This document shows positions 32,156 to 44,237 of a stretch of 64,000 nucleotides of DNA, piece by piece. Origin of the DNA: Fulvia fulva (taxonomy: Eukaryota > Ascomycota > Dothideomycetes > Mycosphaerellales > Mycosphaerellaceae); the NCBI RefSeq assembly GCF_020509005.1, contig NC_063024.1, forward strand, positions 186,001 to 250,000. The letters run 5' to 3'. Position 1 is the stretch's first letter. Each line of letters begins with the position of its first letter. The notes beneath the pieces were generated by a model, which saw nothing but the letters and a program-made list of their open reading frames with translations, was not told the DNA's origin and did not search any database. Both the position numbers and the translations under genes were made by a program.

Positions 32156-32747
32156 GGTACACCGCTCGATCAAAGGATGATGACAGAATTGAGCGACACG
32201 ATACCACCGCAGGGAACTGAATGGTCTCTGGAACGCAGGCTGCCCCACTTTGGTGGCGCTGTCTAGACGCAGACTCAGCCTTCGCCCTTCGCCATTCGAG
32301 AGGCCGCACTATAACAACGTGGTAGAGCGATTGAGTGCGAGACAAGGATTTGCCTGAGATACCATAACGAATCACCGGGCATACTGTCGCTGGACCAGAT
32401 CGGCCGGAAATGTCCCAGCGAGGTATGCGCTAGTAATGTGCAACGAACGACGAAGTGGCGAAAGTAGGTTTACGCATCCACTGAAAGTTCCGGCATCCAT
32501 CCTACACGCAAGATAGTCGTCTGCCTGAGTAACCACATCGAATAGCTCGGAATACTGTCGCTGCCTCAGGTCAACCGCAACTATTAGTCGAGCATGACGT
32601 GAGCTGGTGCTGCGTAACGCGATGGCGAAAGAGCGTCAAGCGATGTTCCGGGACCACTGGAAGTGGCGGCTTCGAGAAGGATGATACAATATCAATCTAT
32701 CCACGCTATATCGCTAAGCTCAGTATACAAAGATACCATCCAAGACC
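32156..32747. other. Intergenic, no supported gene
   Basis: Separates the HET remnant (its 5' side) from the stop codon of the GMC gene. No motif or repeat noted. Confidence 0.35.
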
Positions 32748-34418
32748 CTACGCCTTGAGCGCAAGTATCACCTCCGCCGCCCTCTCCGCCGCGATAACAA
32801 CCCCAAAACTCGGATTCGTCGTAAGCGGCGGCACAATACTCGCATCCACCACATGAAGATTCTCCGTCCCCTTGACTACCGTATTCGTATCCACACACTC
32901 CCCAAGTCTGCAACTACTGCTCCAGTGGTTGACATTGCCGAGAGTATATTGACTCGCGGTGGTGATGTATTTCTTGATCTCCTCCTTACTAGCATCCGCC
33001 GGGATGTTACGTGGTGTAAGGCCAGACTTCGGCAGGGAGGCGAAGATGTCATGGATAAAGGACGCGATGGCGTCGGCATCTTGGCCTTCGGAGTCGGTGT
33101 AGAAGAAGGGTTTCTCCTGGCCTGGAGCGCCGGTGGTCATGTTCAATGCCACTTTGCCTAGCGAGCGCATGCCTGATGTGCCGTAGATATTCAGGGTGAT
33201 GGTATCGTCTTCCATATACTCCCCAAAGCCACTCGAATCAATCGTGCCCTGTACACCGACCGCGTCGCCGTTGGGGTATTTGTACTCATTCCAGAACGCG
33301 GAAGTCTCAGAGGCGAAAGCGTATGGTCCCTGGCGATCTTTGAGGTACGCATCGCGGTCGGCGGGGACTGGGTCCGTGTAGTTGTAGACGTATGACGTGA
33401 CGCTCGGGCCGGAAAGCTCGATGAAAGTGTTTGGGTTGTCGAAGAGGCCGGCGCCGACTGCTTTGTTCTCGATCCAGGTTTTGGAGTCGGTCTTGAGCAG
33501 GCCGTGGGTCGAAAGGTTTTGGAGGACGGCGGTGTCACCGATGCCGCTGAGCATCAGGAGCTGAGGGCTGAAGAGGGCGCCGCCACTGAGGATGACGCGA
33601 CCGCCCTTGGGTGAGAGGGAGATGGCGCTGTCCTTGCCATCGATTGTGACATCAACGCCAGTAGCTTTTGCGCCATCGCGGACCACACGCTTGACCTGAA
33701 CGCCACTCTGGAACTTGAAGTTGCTGCGCTTCAAGCTAGATTGAAGGTATGTCTTGACTGGTCCACTGCGTTGTCCATTCTCGTACATGAACTCGGGACG
33801 ACCCCAGGTCTTGACTTTCTCGTTTGGAACATCATTGAACTCGACGTCCTTGTAGCCAGCGCCGTCAACGAGCCACTTCTTGGCCGCATAGTAGCCAGAA
33901 ACCGCAGTGCCGTTCGTCCTTGGGTCGCTCGTGTAAGGCTGCTGCTTGCGGACTTTGTCGATGGCGCATTGCATGTCCTCCGACTTCCATGAGTCGGGGA
34001 AGTATCGATCGAAGTCGGTAGCGGGTGGCTGAAACCATAGTCCAGCGTTGATGGCGGTGCATCCGCCGATTGTGCATGCTCCGTACGAGTTTAGCTTTTC
34101 TGCAGGGCATAGTAAGTCGTCGCTCGGGTTCGAGTAGATCGACTTGTACAGCCCAGGCACATCGACTCTGCTGAGATCTGTGTCGTTGAGCCAACCCGGT
34201 CGTTCCCGTCCGCCAGTAATGTAGTATGATGGTCCACCCTGTTCCAGTAGAAGTGTCTTCTTGCCCGCTTCGCTCAGTCGATCCGCCACAACGATTCCTG
34301 CGGGTCCAGCTCCAACGACAATGACATCCCAAGCATCCTCAGGCGCAGGAGAACCCGCCGGTAGTGCACTAACAGTCGCAACTGCAAGCGATAGAAGTAC
34401 TGTCGTATTAACCTTCAT
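32748..34418 (-). CDS. Secreted GMC oxidoreductase, cellobiose-dehydrogenase-flavodomain-like
   Basis: 556 residues, single exon, with a signal peptide (residues 1-19, VLLSLAVATVSA). The FAD-binding GxGxxG motif is at 33-41 (IVVGAGPAGI), followed by LLLEQGGPS. The second GMC signature region is GGRVILSGGALFSPQLLMLSGIG. Near the C-terminus NHWSSSCRLGE carries the expected catalytic His, and PPLTTNPSFGVV the second active-site Asn/His position. The sequence resembles the flavin domain of cellobiose dehydrogenase (AA3_1) but lacks the N-terminal cytochrome domain. It would oxidise a sugar or alcohol outside the cell, passing electrons to oxygen, quinones or other acceptors. Substrate not determinable. 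Intact. Confidence 0.85.
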   Translation of the reverse strand: MKVNTTVLLSLAVATVSALPAGSPAPEDAWDVIVVGAGPAGIVVADRLSEAGKKTLLLEQGGPSYYITGGRERPGWLNDTDLSRVDVPGLYKSIYSNPSDDLLCPAEKLNSYGACTIGGCTAINAGLWFQPPATDFDRYFPDSWKSEDMQCAIDKVRKQQPYTSDPRTNGTAVSGYYAAKKWLVDGAGYKDVEFNDVPNEKVKTWGRPEFMYENGQRSGPVKTYLQSSLKRSNFKFQSGVQVKRVVRDGAKATGVDVTIDGKDSAISLSPKGGRVILSGGALFSPQLLMLSGIGDTAVLQNLSTHGLLKTDSKTWIENKAVGAGLFDNPNTFIELSGPSVTSYVYNYTDPVPADRDAYLKDRQGPYAFASETSAFWNEYKYPNGDAVGVQGTIDSSGFGEYMEDDTITLNIYGTSGMRSLGKVALNMTTGAPGQEKPFFYTDSEGQDADAIASFIHDIFASLPKSGLTPRNIPADASKEEIKKYITTASQYTLGNVNHWSSSCRLGECVDTNTVVKGTENLHVVDASIVPPLTTNPSFGVVIAAERAAEVILALKA

Positions 34419-36047
34419 GATGCTGTCGATATAGTATAATGCCTGTAAGAATAGCGAAACACGACAAGTCTTCCAAGCCCGACTCTTGTATGTGCAACAA
34501 AGGTACAGTGATGTCTATACAGACTTTCCATTGATCCAAGCACCAAAGCTTCTCGAAATGTATTGTTAGAACAAGCAGTGTTCGGATCTGCCGCCACTTG
34601 CATCAAACGAGTGTAGCGTGTCGTAGTGTGCCAGCCGGTGTCTGCCGGCTTTGGAGAACACGAGAAGCGCAGCCTCGCCACTGCCCCGACCCCCAGTTAG
34701 CTGACATGACCCCAGTTGCCAATCAATTGCCCATCAAATCTCATCAATATCGACTATCTTGCACGTCGCCGTTGCGCCTCGGGAATGGCACATCGGCGGG
34801 GCCCCTCCCACTCGTTGCCGGCTCGAGTGCGCAGAAAAGATGGATGCTAAGGGGTCTTCAGGTGCAAGGTAAAGTTGTAATGGCAAAGCTCAATCAAATT
34901 GTCAGCTATTGGCTCGGGGCCCTTCGGCCAGCTGGGGGTCGGGAAAGTGCAGCAGGGAACACGAGGTCAAATTTTCTCTTTCCGAGCCGCATCCCTTTGA
35001 AAACTCAATGGCGCTTGGCAGTTCATCACTTAGATCCCTGTACCCTTGCACACAACAACGAGCCCACGCAAAATCTGTCCGTGCAGCAGACCAGAGTCTT
35101 GTATAGCGCAAACAAGGGCAGAAGACGCTACCCGCGGAAACCTTCAAAGAGATAGCAGCGACGAAGGTTACATTTGTAATTCTTGTTGCTGGGCCGTTCT
35201 GCAGGTCAGATCTCACGGCGCCATAGCTGAAAGTGCCAGGAATAGGAACACCGAACAGCACTTCGCAGGTCCGTCAGGCATTTTGTCAGCCAAACCCTGC
35301 ATATAGCGACTGCCCTGTTCGAGTGATTTGCAGCTCCTTCGGACAAAAGTCGCATCGCTGCAGCGTGGAAGACGACATCCGTATTTGCTGTCAGGACAGT
35401 CGGCATCGTCAAGTCCACTTACTCCGGCTGGTGATTCGTGACACATGTCGTTGTGTTGGACTTCCTCTTCACAATCGCCTGCCTTGTCTGAGCCTTACGC
35501 GTTACGTGACAGAAAGCTTGGCCTGTGGTAAGACACTTGGCGACTGTATCCGCGCATCGCGGTGATGGAAGCACATAGCGATCGCCCAGGAACGAGCTCA
35601 GATCATACGTAAGCTGCTGACTCTATACGGATCTGTCGCACATGGCGTCTGTTTAGGAAGTGCTGGCTTCGTCGAAGGATAACAGGAGATCCCTCGTTGC
35701 ATTCCAACGGAGCGATGGATCGTGACCATGTCCGCTGCGATAAACTTGACGAACCATAGCGGATGCAACCAGAAACAGACCCAGGAAACGCCAGGTCGGG
35801 CTCCAGATCGCTTGCTGCGTTGACATTTCGAAAGTGGCTCGGCCTGTGGTAGTGGAGTCGCCAGGACCGCTGCAAGGCGCGTGTGTTCTGGTCGCTCTGG
35901 TTGTGCCTGGCCATTGCAGTAATTGTGCCAGGCCATTGCAAGACAGATCCCAGTCCAGCTAGGCATCCAGTATCCGGCGCAAAACCCGTGGATGTGTGAA
36001 TATGTTGCCGTGTCGCCATCATTCATTGCAAAGTTCTTACGCTCCAT
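34419..36047. other. Long intergenic region (1.6 kb), no supported gene
   Basis: Contains the promoter of the GMC gene on its left and the 3' flank of the GPI2 gene on its right. Open frames on both strands lack domains or plausible splicing. Confidence 0.35.
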
Positions 36048-37571
36048 TCAATCCCACCTCCTCCCAATAACCGGCCGAGCCGGATCCCAAGGCCCATGAA
36101 TCTCATTCTTATACCTCTGCAACCCAATCAACCACCAACTCGTCACTCCCATACTGAGACAACAAACCAATCCACCCAACACCACACCCACAATCGCCAT
36201 GCCCCACGCCCCACCACTAATCGTGACACTCAGTCCGCCTGAAGCCAACACAACCAGCAAGACCGTCAGCCATAAATGCCCTGTCCAGCTGTGATGTCGG
36301 AGATGTCGTCGAAAGACTGGGAAGAGCCCGAAGACCTCGATTGAGAATAGGGTAAGGGAGAAGACGTGAGTCGTGGTGGGCAGTCGGGAGGCTAGAACGG
36401 TGGAGGCCATGAGCGCGGCGTTGGTGGAGAGGGAAGCGGGAAATTTCGCGGCGGGTCCGGCGCCGTAGTCGAAGGTGAAGACGTTGATGCCCATGAGCCA
36501 GGAGGATAGGGCCCAGATTGAGTCCGATGATGTTGAGAGTGTGAGGGATTTGAGGATTGGCGAGAGTCCAAGGAGTGAGCAGTAGATCAGAATCGCTGAC
36601 TTCGCCGTCGTCAGACGTTCCTGCATCCGAGGTGAGAATGGACTGGGCGAGCCTCCATATGGTGTGATGAAAGCCGAACTCGTCGGAATAGTCTCCCCAT
36701 GTCCATTCCCATTACCAAGCGGTGAACTCGCACCACTTTGCCCATATCCCATACCCACACCCTGTCCAACCCCAATCGACCCAGCACTAGCATCCCTCGA
36801 ATGACTCCTCGTACTAACCAAACTCCCATACCCCGTCCCATTTCCTCTTTCTTGATCCTCCTCTTCCACACTGCCCTCGCCCTCTTCACCCCCCTCTTCC
36901 TCCCCTTCTTCCTCCCTAGTCTGCCAATAATCCCTAAAAACCCACCCCAACACCGTACACCCCGTCGCCCACCCAACCACCACACTCGGCTCCACGCGCC
37001 CCTCATGAATCGCACTAAAACAACTCACAAACACAATCACCGAGCAAACATGCTGCACGATAATTGTGCTATCGGCCACCAGGGGCCAGAATTCATAGGG
37101 ACGCAGGCGCGGGTTGCGTTGGAGGTGGTCTAGGAATGTTTCTTCGTCGGTGTAGTTGTCTGGGTAGGATTGTTTTACCCAGAGGAGTTTTTTCCATTGG
37201 CCATTGGGCATGACTTTGGGGATACCGTCGTTGTTGTCGCCGTGGCGGCGGCGAGAGGAGGAGCGGCCGCGGCGTTTGGAGCGTTCGGTGCGGCGTGATG
37301 TGCCTGCGTAGGAGGCATTGGCCGGGTAGGAGGCATTGCCTACGCTGTTGGAATACTGCGACCCCCCGTACTGCGCATGCGCGAAACTCCCCGCCGTCAC
37401 AGTCCCACTCCTGCCCAAACTACCCTTCCTCGGCGGGGAGGTATACGCATCTTCAGGACGGAGGTGTTGGGCTGATTCGCGGCGTTCGAGGGTACGGCGC
37501 ACGGCGGAGTTGATAGAGCTGGCGCGGGAGGATTGGACGGTCGATGAGGCTGTTGAGTTATATGGAGGCAT
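36048..37571 (-). CDS. GPI2: GPI2/PIG-C, subunit of GPI-GlcNAc transferase
   Basis: Subunit of the ER complex that transfers GlcNAc to phosphatidylinositol, the first step of GPI-anchor synthesis. The family hallmark WKKLLWVKQSYPDNYTDEE is at residues 127-145, followed by FLDHLQRNP. Multiple hydrophobic segments lie at about 163-212 and 325-480, and the C-terminal signature NEIHGPWDPARP is present. At 507 residues it is much longer than typical (~280-300). Residues 1-125 are a Ser/Tyr/Arg-rich disordered leader with a basic patch (~93-110). An acidic then Gly/Ser-rich insertion (~219-315) splits the membrane domain, a common fungal elaboration. Single exon, undamaged, first ATG used. Confidence 0.88.
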   Translation of the reverse strand: MPPYNSTASSTVQSSRASSINSAVRRTLERRESAQHLRPEDAYTSPPRKGSLGRSGTVTAGSFAHAQYGGSQYSNSVGNASYPANASYAGTSRRTERSKRRGRSSSRRRHGDNNDGIPKVMPNGQWKKLLWVKQSYPDNYTDEETFLDHLQRNPRLRPYEFWPLVADSTIIVQHVCSVIVFVSCFSAIHEGRVEPSVVVGWATGCTVLGWVFRDYWQTREEEGEEEGGEEGEGSVEEEDQERGNGTGYGSLVSTRSHSRDASAGSIGVGQGVGMGYGQSGASSPLGNGNGHGETIPTSSAFITPYGGSPSPFSPRMQERLTTAKSAILIYCSLLGLSPILKSLTLSTSSDSIWALSSWLMGINVFTFDYGAGPAAKFPASLSTNAALMASTVLASRLPTTTHVFSLTLFSIEVFGLFPVFRRHLRHHSWTGHLWLTVLLVVLASGGLSVTISGGAWGMAIVGVVLGGLVCCLSMGVTSWWLIGLQRYKNEIHGPWDPARPVIGRRWD

Positions 37572-38147
37572 TGCCTCGAGTCTGTGGTTGTTTATGGCAT
37601 TGTTGTTGTATGTGAGTGGAAGGGAGAGGGCGATGGATGTTGGGGGTTGGCATTGAATGTAGGATGGAGCCCTCGGAGAGTTTGGGGAAGGGCTCGCGTA
37701 AAGTTGCCGGGTGTTAGGGCTAAGGTTGTGGTTGGGGGCTGGAATAAGTCATGGGATAGCGACGGCAGTGGCTATAGGGTATATCAGCTACTGCGACTTC
37801 ATAGTCTGTCTCCTTGTTATGTTCCAGTATTGATGTACGATTTTCACCAGCATCGGAAGACTGTGTGCTTCACGGTGGACGATCTAAATTTCTGGCCCTC
37901 CTTGAACATGCACTTACTAAACCGCACGACCTCAATCAACTCCCATCGGCGATCAGATTCGAAGCTGGAACAAAGCGATTAGAACACCGGCTCTTCTTAA
38001 GAGCACTCACTGACCTCACGACAAGTGAAAACGAACCATCGCAATGAGTCAATGACATGCCAAAGAAACTTTCATCATAATATAACCTACATGACCACTC
38101 CCCTTCAGCAGTCACTATATCTGTTTTCTGGTAGTACTTGCATCACT
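37572..38147. other. Intergenic between GPI2 and PMT2
   Basis: Holds the GPI2 promoter and the 3' flank of PMT2. No other feature seen. Confidence 0.35.
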
Positions 38148-41090
38148 TCAAAGCTCCTCCTTCGTCTTCACCTCCGCGACACTTTCAGCCTCAGCAGTCG
38201 CTTTAGCCTCAGGAATACTCCTCTCCTTTGCCAAATCCGCATCCGCAACATTGCCCGCCGGCGCAGTATTCGGCTCACCCTCATACGCATCACCAACAGG
38301 CATAGTTTGCGGATCCACACCCTCTGGCTTAGCAGGAGGAGCGCCATCGTGGCCCTCGACGATGCCATCGTGTACCTCGTTACCAGCCTCGTCGACAAGG
38401 CGCGTGCGAGTCTCGTAGCGGGTGGAGAAGGAGACCTTGCCCTCGAGAGCCTTGACCTGCTCCTCGTCGAGGAGGTTGCCGTCTTCGTCGCGGTACTCGA
38501 TCTTCTCCTCCGTGATGGCGCCTTCCATTGGGATCTGAGCTGCTGCTTGTGGTGTGACGAAGACGTCCTTTTGTGGGTCTTCTGCGACAGGTGGTGCAGG
38601 TCCGTGGGCTGCTTGCGTTGTTGGGGCGGCTCCGGCAGCGCTTGGTACAGCAAGCGAGTAGTCGGCGTACTATTTGAGGTCAGCAAGAGCTGCCTGTGCC
38701 CACGCGGGGCGGTTGGGGGTGATATTGGGCTGACTTACCGAGTCGTAGAAAGTGTTGCAGTCCCAGTCCCAAGTATCCATCAACTTCACGCGGTTGCACT
38801 CGGACTTTGTCCACTTGTTGCCGTAGGCGAGCGGCGAGTAAAGCGCAAAAACAGCAATTGACAAAGCCAAGAAGATGGTGGCAGCAGACATGCCAACGTA
38901 TGGCTTGTTGCGGAGGCTGAGCGAGCCAAAGCTGACGCGGTTGAAGCCGAAATCCATAATTTGGCAAAGCGCGATAATAGCAAAGTACAGTGCTGGGAAG
39001 TAGTGGTGCAAGAAGAGCTGACGCTGCATGAGGAAGAAGGGGAAGTAGTGGAAGGACCAGCCGAGGACGGAGGTACCAGTCTCGTATGCGAAGCGGCGGA
39101 CGGTGGTGTACTTGTGGTCGTCGAAGCTGCGTTGCCATCGGACGACGATGAGAGCGATAAAGACGCCATAGAAAGCAACGGCTGCAGTGCTAGACAACCA
39201 AATCAATGGGTTGCCAATGAGGTAGATCTGACGATGGTCCTTGCCCCAGAAGTTGATACCACGGGAGAGTATCGGCCATGATGGTGGGCGAGAATCCCAG
39301 GCGTGGGACTCAACGAGGCCTGCGTTGGTAGTCCACATGACCTTCTGCAGCTCCCAGAACTTGCCGAAGAAACCAGGGTTGCGGTAGTTGACCTTCTCGG
39401 CATTCTCCTTCAATCCTGGGTGGATGTTGCTCTCGATGTACCAGATGCTGTTCGGTAGTGTACCGCCCTTAGCGCAAGTCACCTCCTGCTGCTCGAAACC
39501 CCAGTCGGGGAGCTTGACCTTGTGGGAGAAGAGTACACATCCAGTCATGATATGGACAAGCTTGAACTTGGACTGAATAGTGCGAAGACGCTCCTTAGCA
39601 GCCTTGCCGTCAGACATGGACTTGACAATCTCAATACGGAACAGATCGTTCGCGTCGCCCTCAAAGCCTTCATAACCGTATGCGGAGACCTCGTTCTGCC
39701 AGTCGGCCTCAGTGACGGGTGGTCGGACATCGTGGGAGTGGACGCGGCGGGCGGTGGTGACATGATAGAGACGAATGATGTCGCCGTCCTTGGCGTACTC
39801 TGGCTCGAACCTGTCCCATGCGAGAGGTCCAACAACGCTGGTGTTGCCAGTTGGGTCCGTGGCCCAATCGATTGGCTGAGTCTGGTTCTCAATCAAGAAA
39901 ACATTGTTCTCGTCCTTGTGTGGGTAAAGAGTAATCTGCTGCTGTTTGCTACCTCCTGGGTACATATGAGAGTGCGAGTGTAGGTAGCCTCCCTGAGTGT
40001 TGTGGTGTCGCAAGCTGATGCGGGAACCGAAAGCAACATCGGCTGGTACATCGGCCATTCCCTTGGAGTTGAGCGTAGACTGGAACTCGCTGCTCATGAA
40101 ACCGTCTCCGTCACCTGGGTTGACGAGGCAGAGGAAGTGGATGGCGAACATGCCCATGTAGAAAGTTATCGGGATGATGATCAGGCAGAAGATGCGCGCG
40201 AAGAGGTGCTTGAACCAGACACGCATGGTGACGTTCCTGGTGTCGCCGAGAAGTACCCAGAGCTGAACGATAGTCAAGGAACCGACCCAGGCGATGGTGA
40301 AGAGACCGACCCACTTGACGCTGACTGTCGCGCCGAGGGTCACACCAGTCGCAGCCAGCCAGAACCACCAGCTGGGTGTGAATGCATTACGTGGTCCAAG
40401 CTCATGCTGGTTCGTGAAGGAGAACCACGATAGTCCAGTGAGTGCGGTGAAGATGACGAGTGGAGAGTCCAAGAGAATCAGTCGCGACTGTGTGACGAAA
40501 CCGTTCTCGAATGTAAGAAGTGCAGCCCCCAGCGCCGCGAATGTAGTCTTGACTCCCGAAGCTCTTAGTGTAAGGAACATGACAGGCACAGCAAGGACAC
40601 CAAGAAGCGCGGGCAGCAGTCGCATAGCAACATACGGCACGCCGGGCTCGAGGTAGTCCTTACCAATGTCCTTGAAGTCGAACTCTCCGTCGAAGCCAGC
40701 CAGCCATCCCGCCAGCGTGATCAACAGCTTCGCGAGGGGTGGATGCACGTCCATGAAGAACTTGCCCTTGATGTACTTGCTCGCGAAGCCACCAAAGTGG
40801 ACTTCATCGAAGACGACACTGCTGGGCTGGTATATGCGGAACAAGCGCACAAACAGCGCGACGACTGTGACTACGCCCAGCCATTCCCAATCGGTGCTCT
40901 TGAGGTTGAGGATGTTGTTGTCGGTGACACCAGGCGAGGTGTAGTCGTAGCTGGGGTGCGGTGGCTTGTATGGGGAAGTCTGAACCATTTCGGGGGTCGT
41001 GATCTTGCCATTGGCTTGGTGGCTGCTGTCGTGTGCTGTGCGTTTCTGCTGCGAGTTGGCGCGCTGTTGCTGCGCCGATCGTGTCGTCAT
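38148..41090 (-). CDS. PMT2: Protein O-mannosyltransferase, PMT2 subfamily
   Basis: ER membrane enzyme that transfers mannose from dolichyl-phosphate-mannose to Ser/Thr of secretory proteins. Two exons, 41090-38739 and 38669-38148, flank a 69-nt intron (GTAAGT...TAG). They total 958 codons, 957 residues. The N-terminal polar tail is ~55 residues. The luminal catalytic loop carries VVFDEVHFGGFASKY and MDVHPPLAKLLI with its Asp-Glu pair and DVHPP motif. MIR repeats lie about 340-520 (RISLRHHNTQGGYLHSHSH). C-terminal membrane segments precede NTFYDS at the splice site. Exon 2 adds an acidic ~170-residue tail, which is long for the family. Intact. Confidence 0.92.
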
Positions 41091-41639
41091 GCTATAGGTG
41101 GTGTCCCGGTGCAGGGAGGGTATGTCCCAAGGCCGGGAGGGTGTGCTGGAGTAGGTTTAGATATTGGCCAGGCTGCCCATGCGCGCAGATCAGTGTCGCA
41201 TGTGAAGCTTCGAGGCTGTTCAATCTATTCGACACCTGACTCGTGCTGTCCGTCTAGAACGCGGCGAGTAGCAAAGTGGCAGTAGTGGATGAAGGAGAGA
41301 CAAGAACGAAGGTGGTGGCGTAGAAGAAGGGGGGAGACGCTGGTGCTGCAAGGCGAGAAGTGCTGCAGCAAATCGTCTTCAGCTGCGCGTAGAGATACGT
41401 GGAGGTTCTAAGAAAGGGATTACAGGGTCTCCGCTCCGCCGCTAAAAACGTTCACGATGTCGCCAAGGCTCGTGCAACGAAAGCTTCAATCCTCCCATCA
41501 CGACCATTCTCTGCACCAGCAACACGACTTACCATCGCACGCCGAACGACCACCGTCGCCGACATTTTCACGAGCTGCATCACAACTTAGCGACCGAATT
41601 GATTGACATATTCACACGCCAGGTAGGACATCAACCATC
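41091..41639. other. Shared divergent promoter of PMT2 and Prp21
   Basis: About 550 bp between two divergently transcribed core genes. It should contain both promoters and both 5' untranslated regions. A short ORF just upstream of the Prp21 start could be part of its leader. No specific site identified. Confidence 0.4.
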
Positions 41640-43220
41640 ATGGCCGCCGCGAATGGCGAGGTTGCCAACGACGATACAGCACCCCAGGATGACTTCACCC
41701 AGAGAGGCCCCCCGGGCACCATCCTGCCTCCCAAGTCGATGCGGGACATGATCGAGAAGGTGGCAGCATATATTGCACGCAATGGAAAGACGTTCGAGGA
41801 CAAGGTGAGAGCGGGAGGCGCTGCAAAGACTGCATACCTCGAGCCGGAAGACGCCTACCACGCCTACTACAAATGGCGTGTCGACGAGATCAAATCTGGT
41901 CGCGGACTGGATGCGAACGCGCAGAACATTGCCCGCAAGACAGACCCGAACTTCGCCGGCAAAGAAACACTGAAGCCACCACCGGAATGGCAGTTCAGCG
42001 CTCGTATGCCCAACATCAGTGCGCAGGATATGGAGATTGTCAAGCTTACTGCCTTGTATGCGGCCAAGAATGGCAGGAGCTGGGTCACTGGTCTGGCGCA
42101 GAGGGAAGGACACAACTACCAATTCGACTTTTTGCGACCGCAGCATTCGCTCAACAACTTCTTCATGCGAATGGTGGATCAGTACAAAGACTTGCTTGAG
42201 GGAGAAACGGCGGATCATGGTGCGCCTCAGAAGAAGCGCGTTGCGGGGTTGCAAGAGCATGTCACAAACCGCTTCCACGTTCTCGAGAGTGCGAAGAAAC
42301 GCGCACACTACCAGCAGCATCTGGAGAAGCAAAAGGTGGAGAAGGAAGAGAAAGCCGAGAAGGAGCGGATAGCCTTCGCACAGATCGACTGGCACGACTT
42401 CAGCGTGGTGCAGACGGTCACCTTCGATGCGGCAGACGAGCAGGTCGACCTCCCACCACCAAAGACACTCAACGATATGCTGTCGCTGAGTCTGGAAGAG
42501 AAGGCCAACATGCGTATTGATCCGAACAGAAGACTCGAGGAGTCGGTACCTGGCTTCGATGATTACGAAAACTTCTACGGCCAGCAACAGCAATTCCCCG
42601 CAGCTCAAATGCCGCAGGGATACAACCCTCAGGCACCGGCTTCGGCTTCGGCATCGCCATCGCAAGGCACGCCGTACGCACCACCACCATCAGAAGTACC
42701 GACCGTGCAAGCTGAACGTGAGCGGATACGTGCAGCTGCAGCTGCCAACAAGCAGCAAGCACGCGTGCGCACCGACTACGTTCCACAAGCTCAACTCCGA
42801 AACCAGATGCAAAACACCTCGATATGTCCAATCTGTAAGCAGCCAATTCCAAACAATGAAATGGAGCAGCACATGAAGATCGAGGCACTATCACCAGAAT
42901 GGCGAGAACAAATGGCCAAGAATCAGCATCGAAGTTCCACCACCAACCTCAACACTGCCGACGTTGCGAACAACCTCAAGCGTCTGGCGTCTCAACGAGC
43001 AGACGTCTTCGACCAGGTCACAGGTCAAGCGTTGAGTCCAGAGGAACAGGAGCGACGAAAGCGAGCAGAGTTGGGAGCCTACGATGGCATCAGTCAGGCG
43101 CCGAATCCTGCAGCTCTGGGTGCGATGGGACAACCGCCTCCAGGAGCCTTCCCACCTGGTGCTCAGCCGACAGATGTTCAGCAGCAGATCAGACAGCTGC
43201 ATGAGAGGTACAAGAGGTGA
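41640..43220 (+). CDS. PRP21: Splicing factor 3A subunit 1 (Prp21/SF3A1)
   Basis: 526-residue nuclear protein of the SF3a complex within U2 snRNP, required for prespliceosome assembly. Two SURP (SWAP) modules are visible: about 36-80 (MIEKVAAYIARNGKTFEDKV, YYKWRVDEIK) and 129-172 (VKLTALYAAKNGRSWVTGL, FDFLRPQHSLNNFF). A Lys/Glu-rich coiled segment lies about 205-245, then a Pro/Gln/Ala-rich linker. A CPICKQPIPNNEMEQH segment with zinc-finger-like spacing follows, and a basic tail ending in RQLHERYKR. The C-terminal ubiquitin-like domain of metazoan SF3A1 is absent, as in other fungi. Single exon, intact, good Kozak context (ACCATCATGG). Confidence 0.9.
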   Translation: MAAANGEVANDDTAPQDDFTQRGPPGTILPPKSMRDMIEKVAAYIARNGKTFEDKVRAGGAAKTAYLEPEDAYHAYYKWRVDEIKSGRGLDANAQNIARKTDPNFAGKETLKPPPEWQFSARMPNISAQDMEIVKLTALYAAKNGRSWVTGLAQREGHNYQFDFLRPQHSLNNFFMRMVDQYKDLLEGETADHGAPQKKRVAGLQEHVTNRFHVLESAKKRAHYQQHLEKQKVEKEEKAEKERIAFAQIDWHDFSVVQTVTFDAADEQVDLPPPKTLNDMLSLSLEEKANMRIDPNRRLEESVPGFDDYENFYGQQQQFPAAQMPQGYNPQAPASASASPSQGTPYAPPPSEVPTVQAERERIRAAAAANKQQARVRTDYVPQAQLRNQMQNTSICPICKQPIPNNEMEQHMKIEALSPEWREQMAKNQHRSSTTNLNTADVANNLKRLASQRADVFDQVTGQALSPEEQERRKRAELGAYDGISQAPNPAALGAMGQPPPGAFPPGAQPTDVQQQIRQLHERYKR

Positions 43221-44237
43221 GAAGGACACCTATGAAGCACATGAAGAATCACTTGGATGCTTCTAAACCATTGCGCCGCTTGGATACTGCCATTTTCCTA
43301 CTGATAGTCGGGAGACGGTCAGCCGGCGTGCTGACCTGCTATCACTGCCGAAACTAGGCATCGAGTCGACCAACGCCTCCACCCGAGCTACACACTGCCA
43401 TCGTGCCCAAGCTCTGGCACTCGACACGAAAAAGCCACGCCACGGCATTGGACTGTATGCCATTCCAGTCACCAATTCTGGTGCACCTCATCGAGTACGC
43501 CTGCGCCAGATATGCATATAGGTACAAACACCACCATCCTCACAAGCTCAGCACGACTAACACTCCTCCAGTACTGTACAAACCACACCATCCGTCGGGC
43601 CTCACGCCTCAACGCCACTACTTGTCTACGCACTCTCCCCCCAATCCACCATCGAATCTACTCATTCCTATCCCTCTCTCCCGCTGCACACACACACCCC
43701 CCTCCTCAGTATACGTCGTCTTTCCGTACCGTACCCCATCGTGGGTCGGTGCTACTAATGGGAGACTCGTTTGTCAATGGAGGTAAATTGATGTTCCCGT
43801 TCGCACCTATTCGAGAATTTTTGACCAAATGTTTCGGGTATCTCTTCTTGATCCTTGGATTTTTGGTGGAGGGGTGCTGGCTTGTTGGGCGGGTACAAAA
43901 GGTTCTCCTGATGCAGAGTTTTTGAGGAGGGAGAGGTGATGTCTATGTGGGCTGGTGTCATGTTGCCAGTGCTATTGCTATTGCTGTGGATGTGTGGGCA
44001 AAGGGAAGCGTGGTGCGAGTGTATGACTCTCATCCCTGCCTTTTACCTGTGCGGTATCGGTGGGAAGGTGTCAGCGCTCATGGCTGTCATGGCGGGAAGG
44101 TCTGTCGAGGAAGACGACGTCCAATGCCAAGGTGTCTCCAAGTGAGCGCTATTTTCTTATCGAGAGCAGTCTGAAGCCCAGGAAAGGTCAGTAAAGATGT
44201 GGCCAGAGATGGTATTCAGTGCTTATGCTTCAACCTT
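43221..44237. other. Intergenic, no supported gene
   Basis: 3' flanks of two convergent genes. Pyrimidine-rich plus-strand sequence around 43620-43720 is noticeable but unassigned. Confidence 0.35.

Noticed and set aside
34598..35565. Plus-strand frames of 110-185 codons in the large gap before GPI2
   Set aside because: No domain, signal peptide or splice continuity; frames on both strands are equally long.
41631..42665. A 344-codon minus-strand frame opposite Prp21
   Set aside because: It lies entirely antisense to a conserved gene, and hydrophobic runs are complements of Lys/Glu-rich codons.
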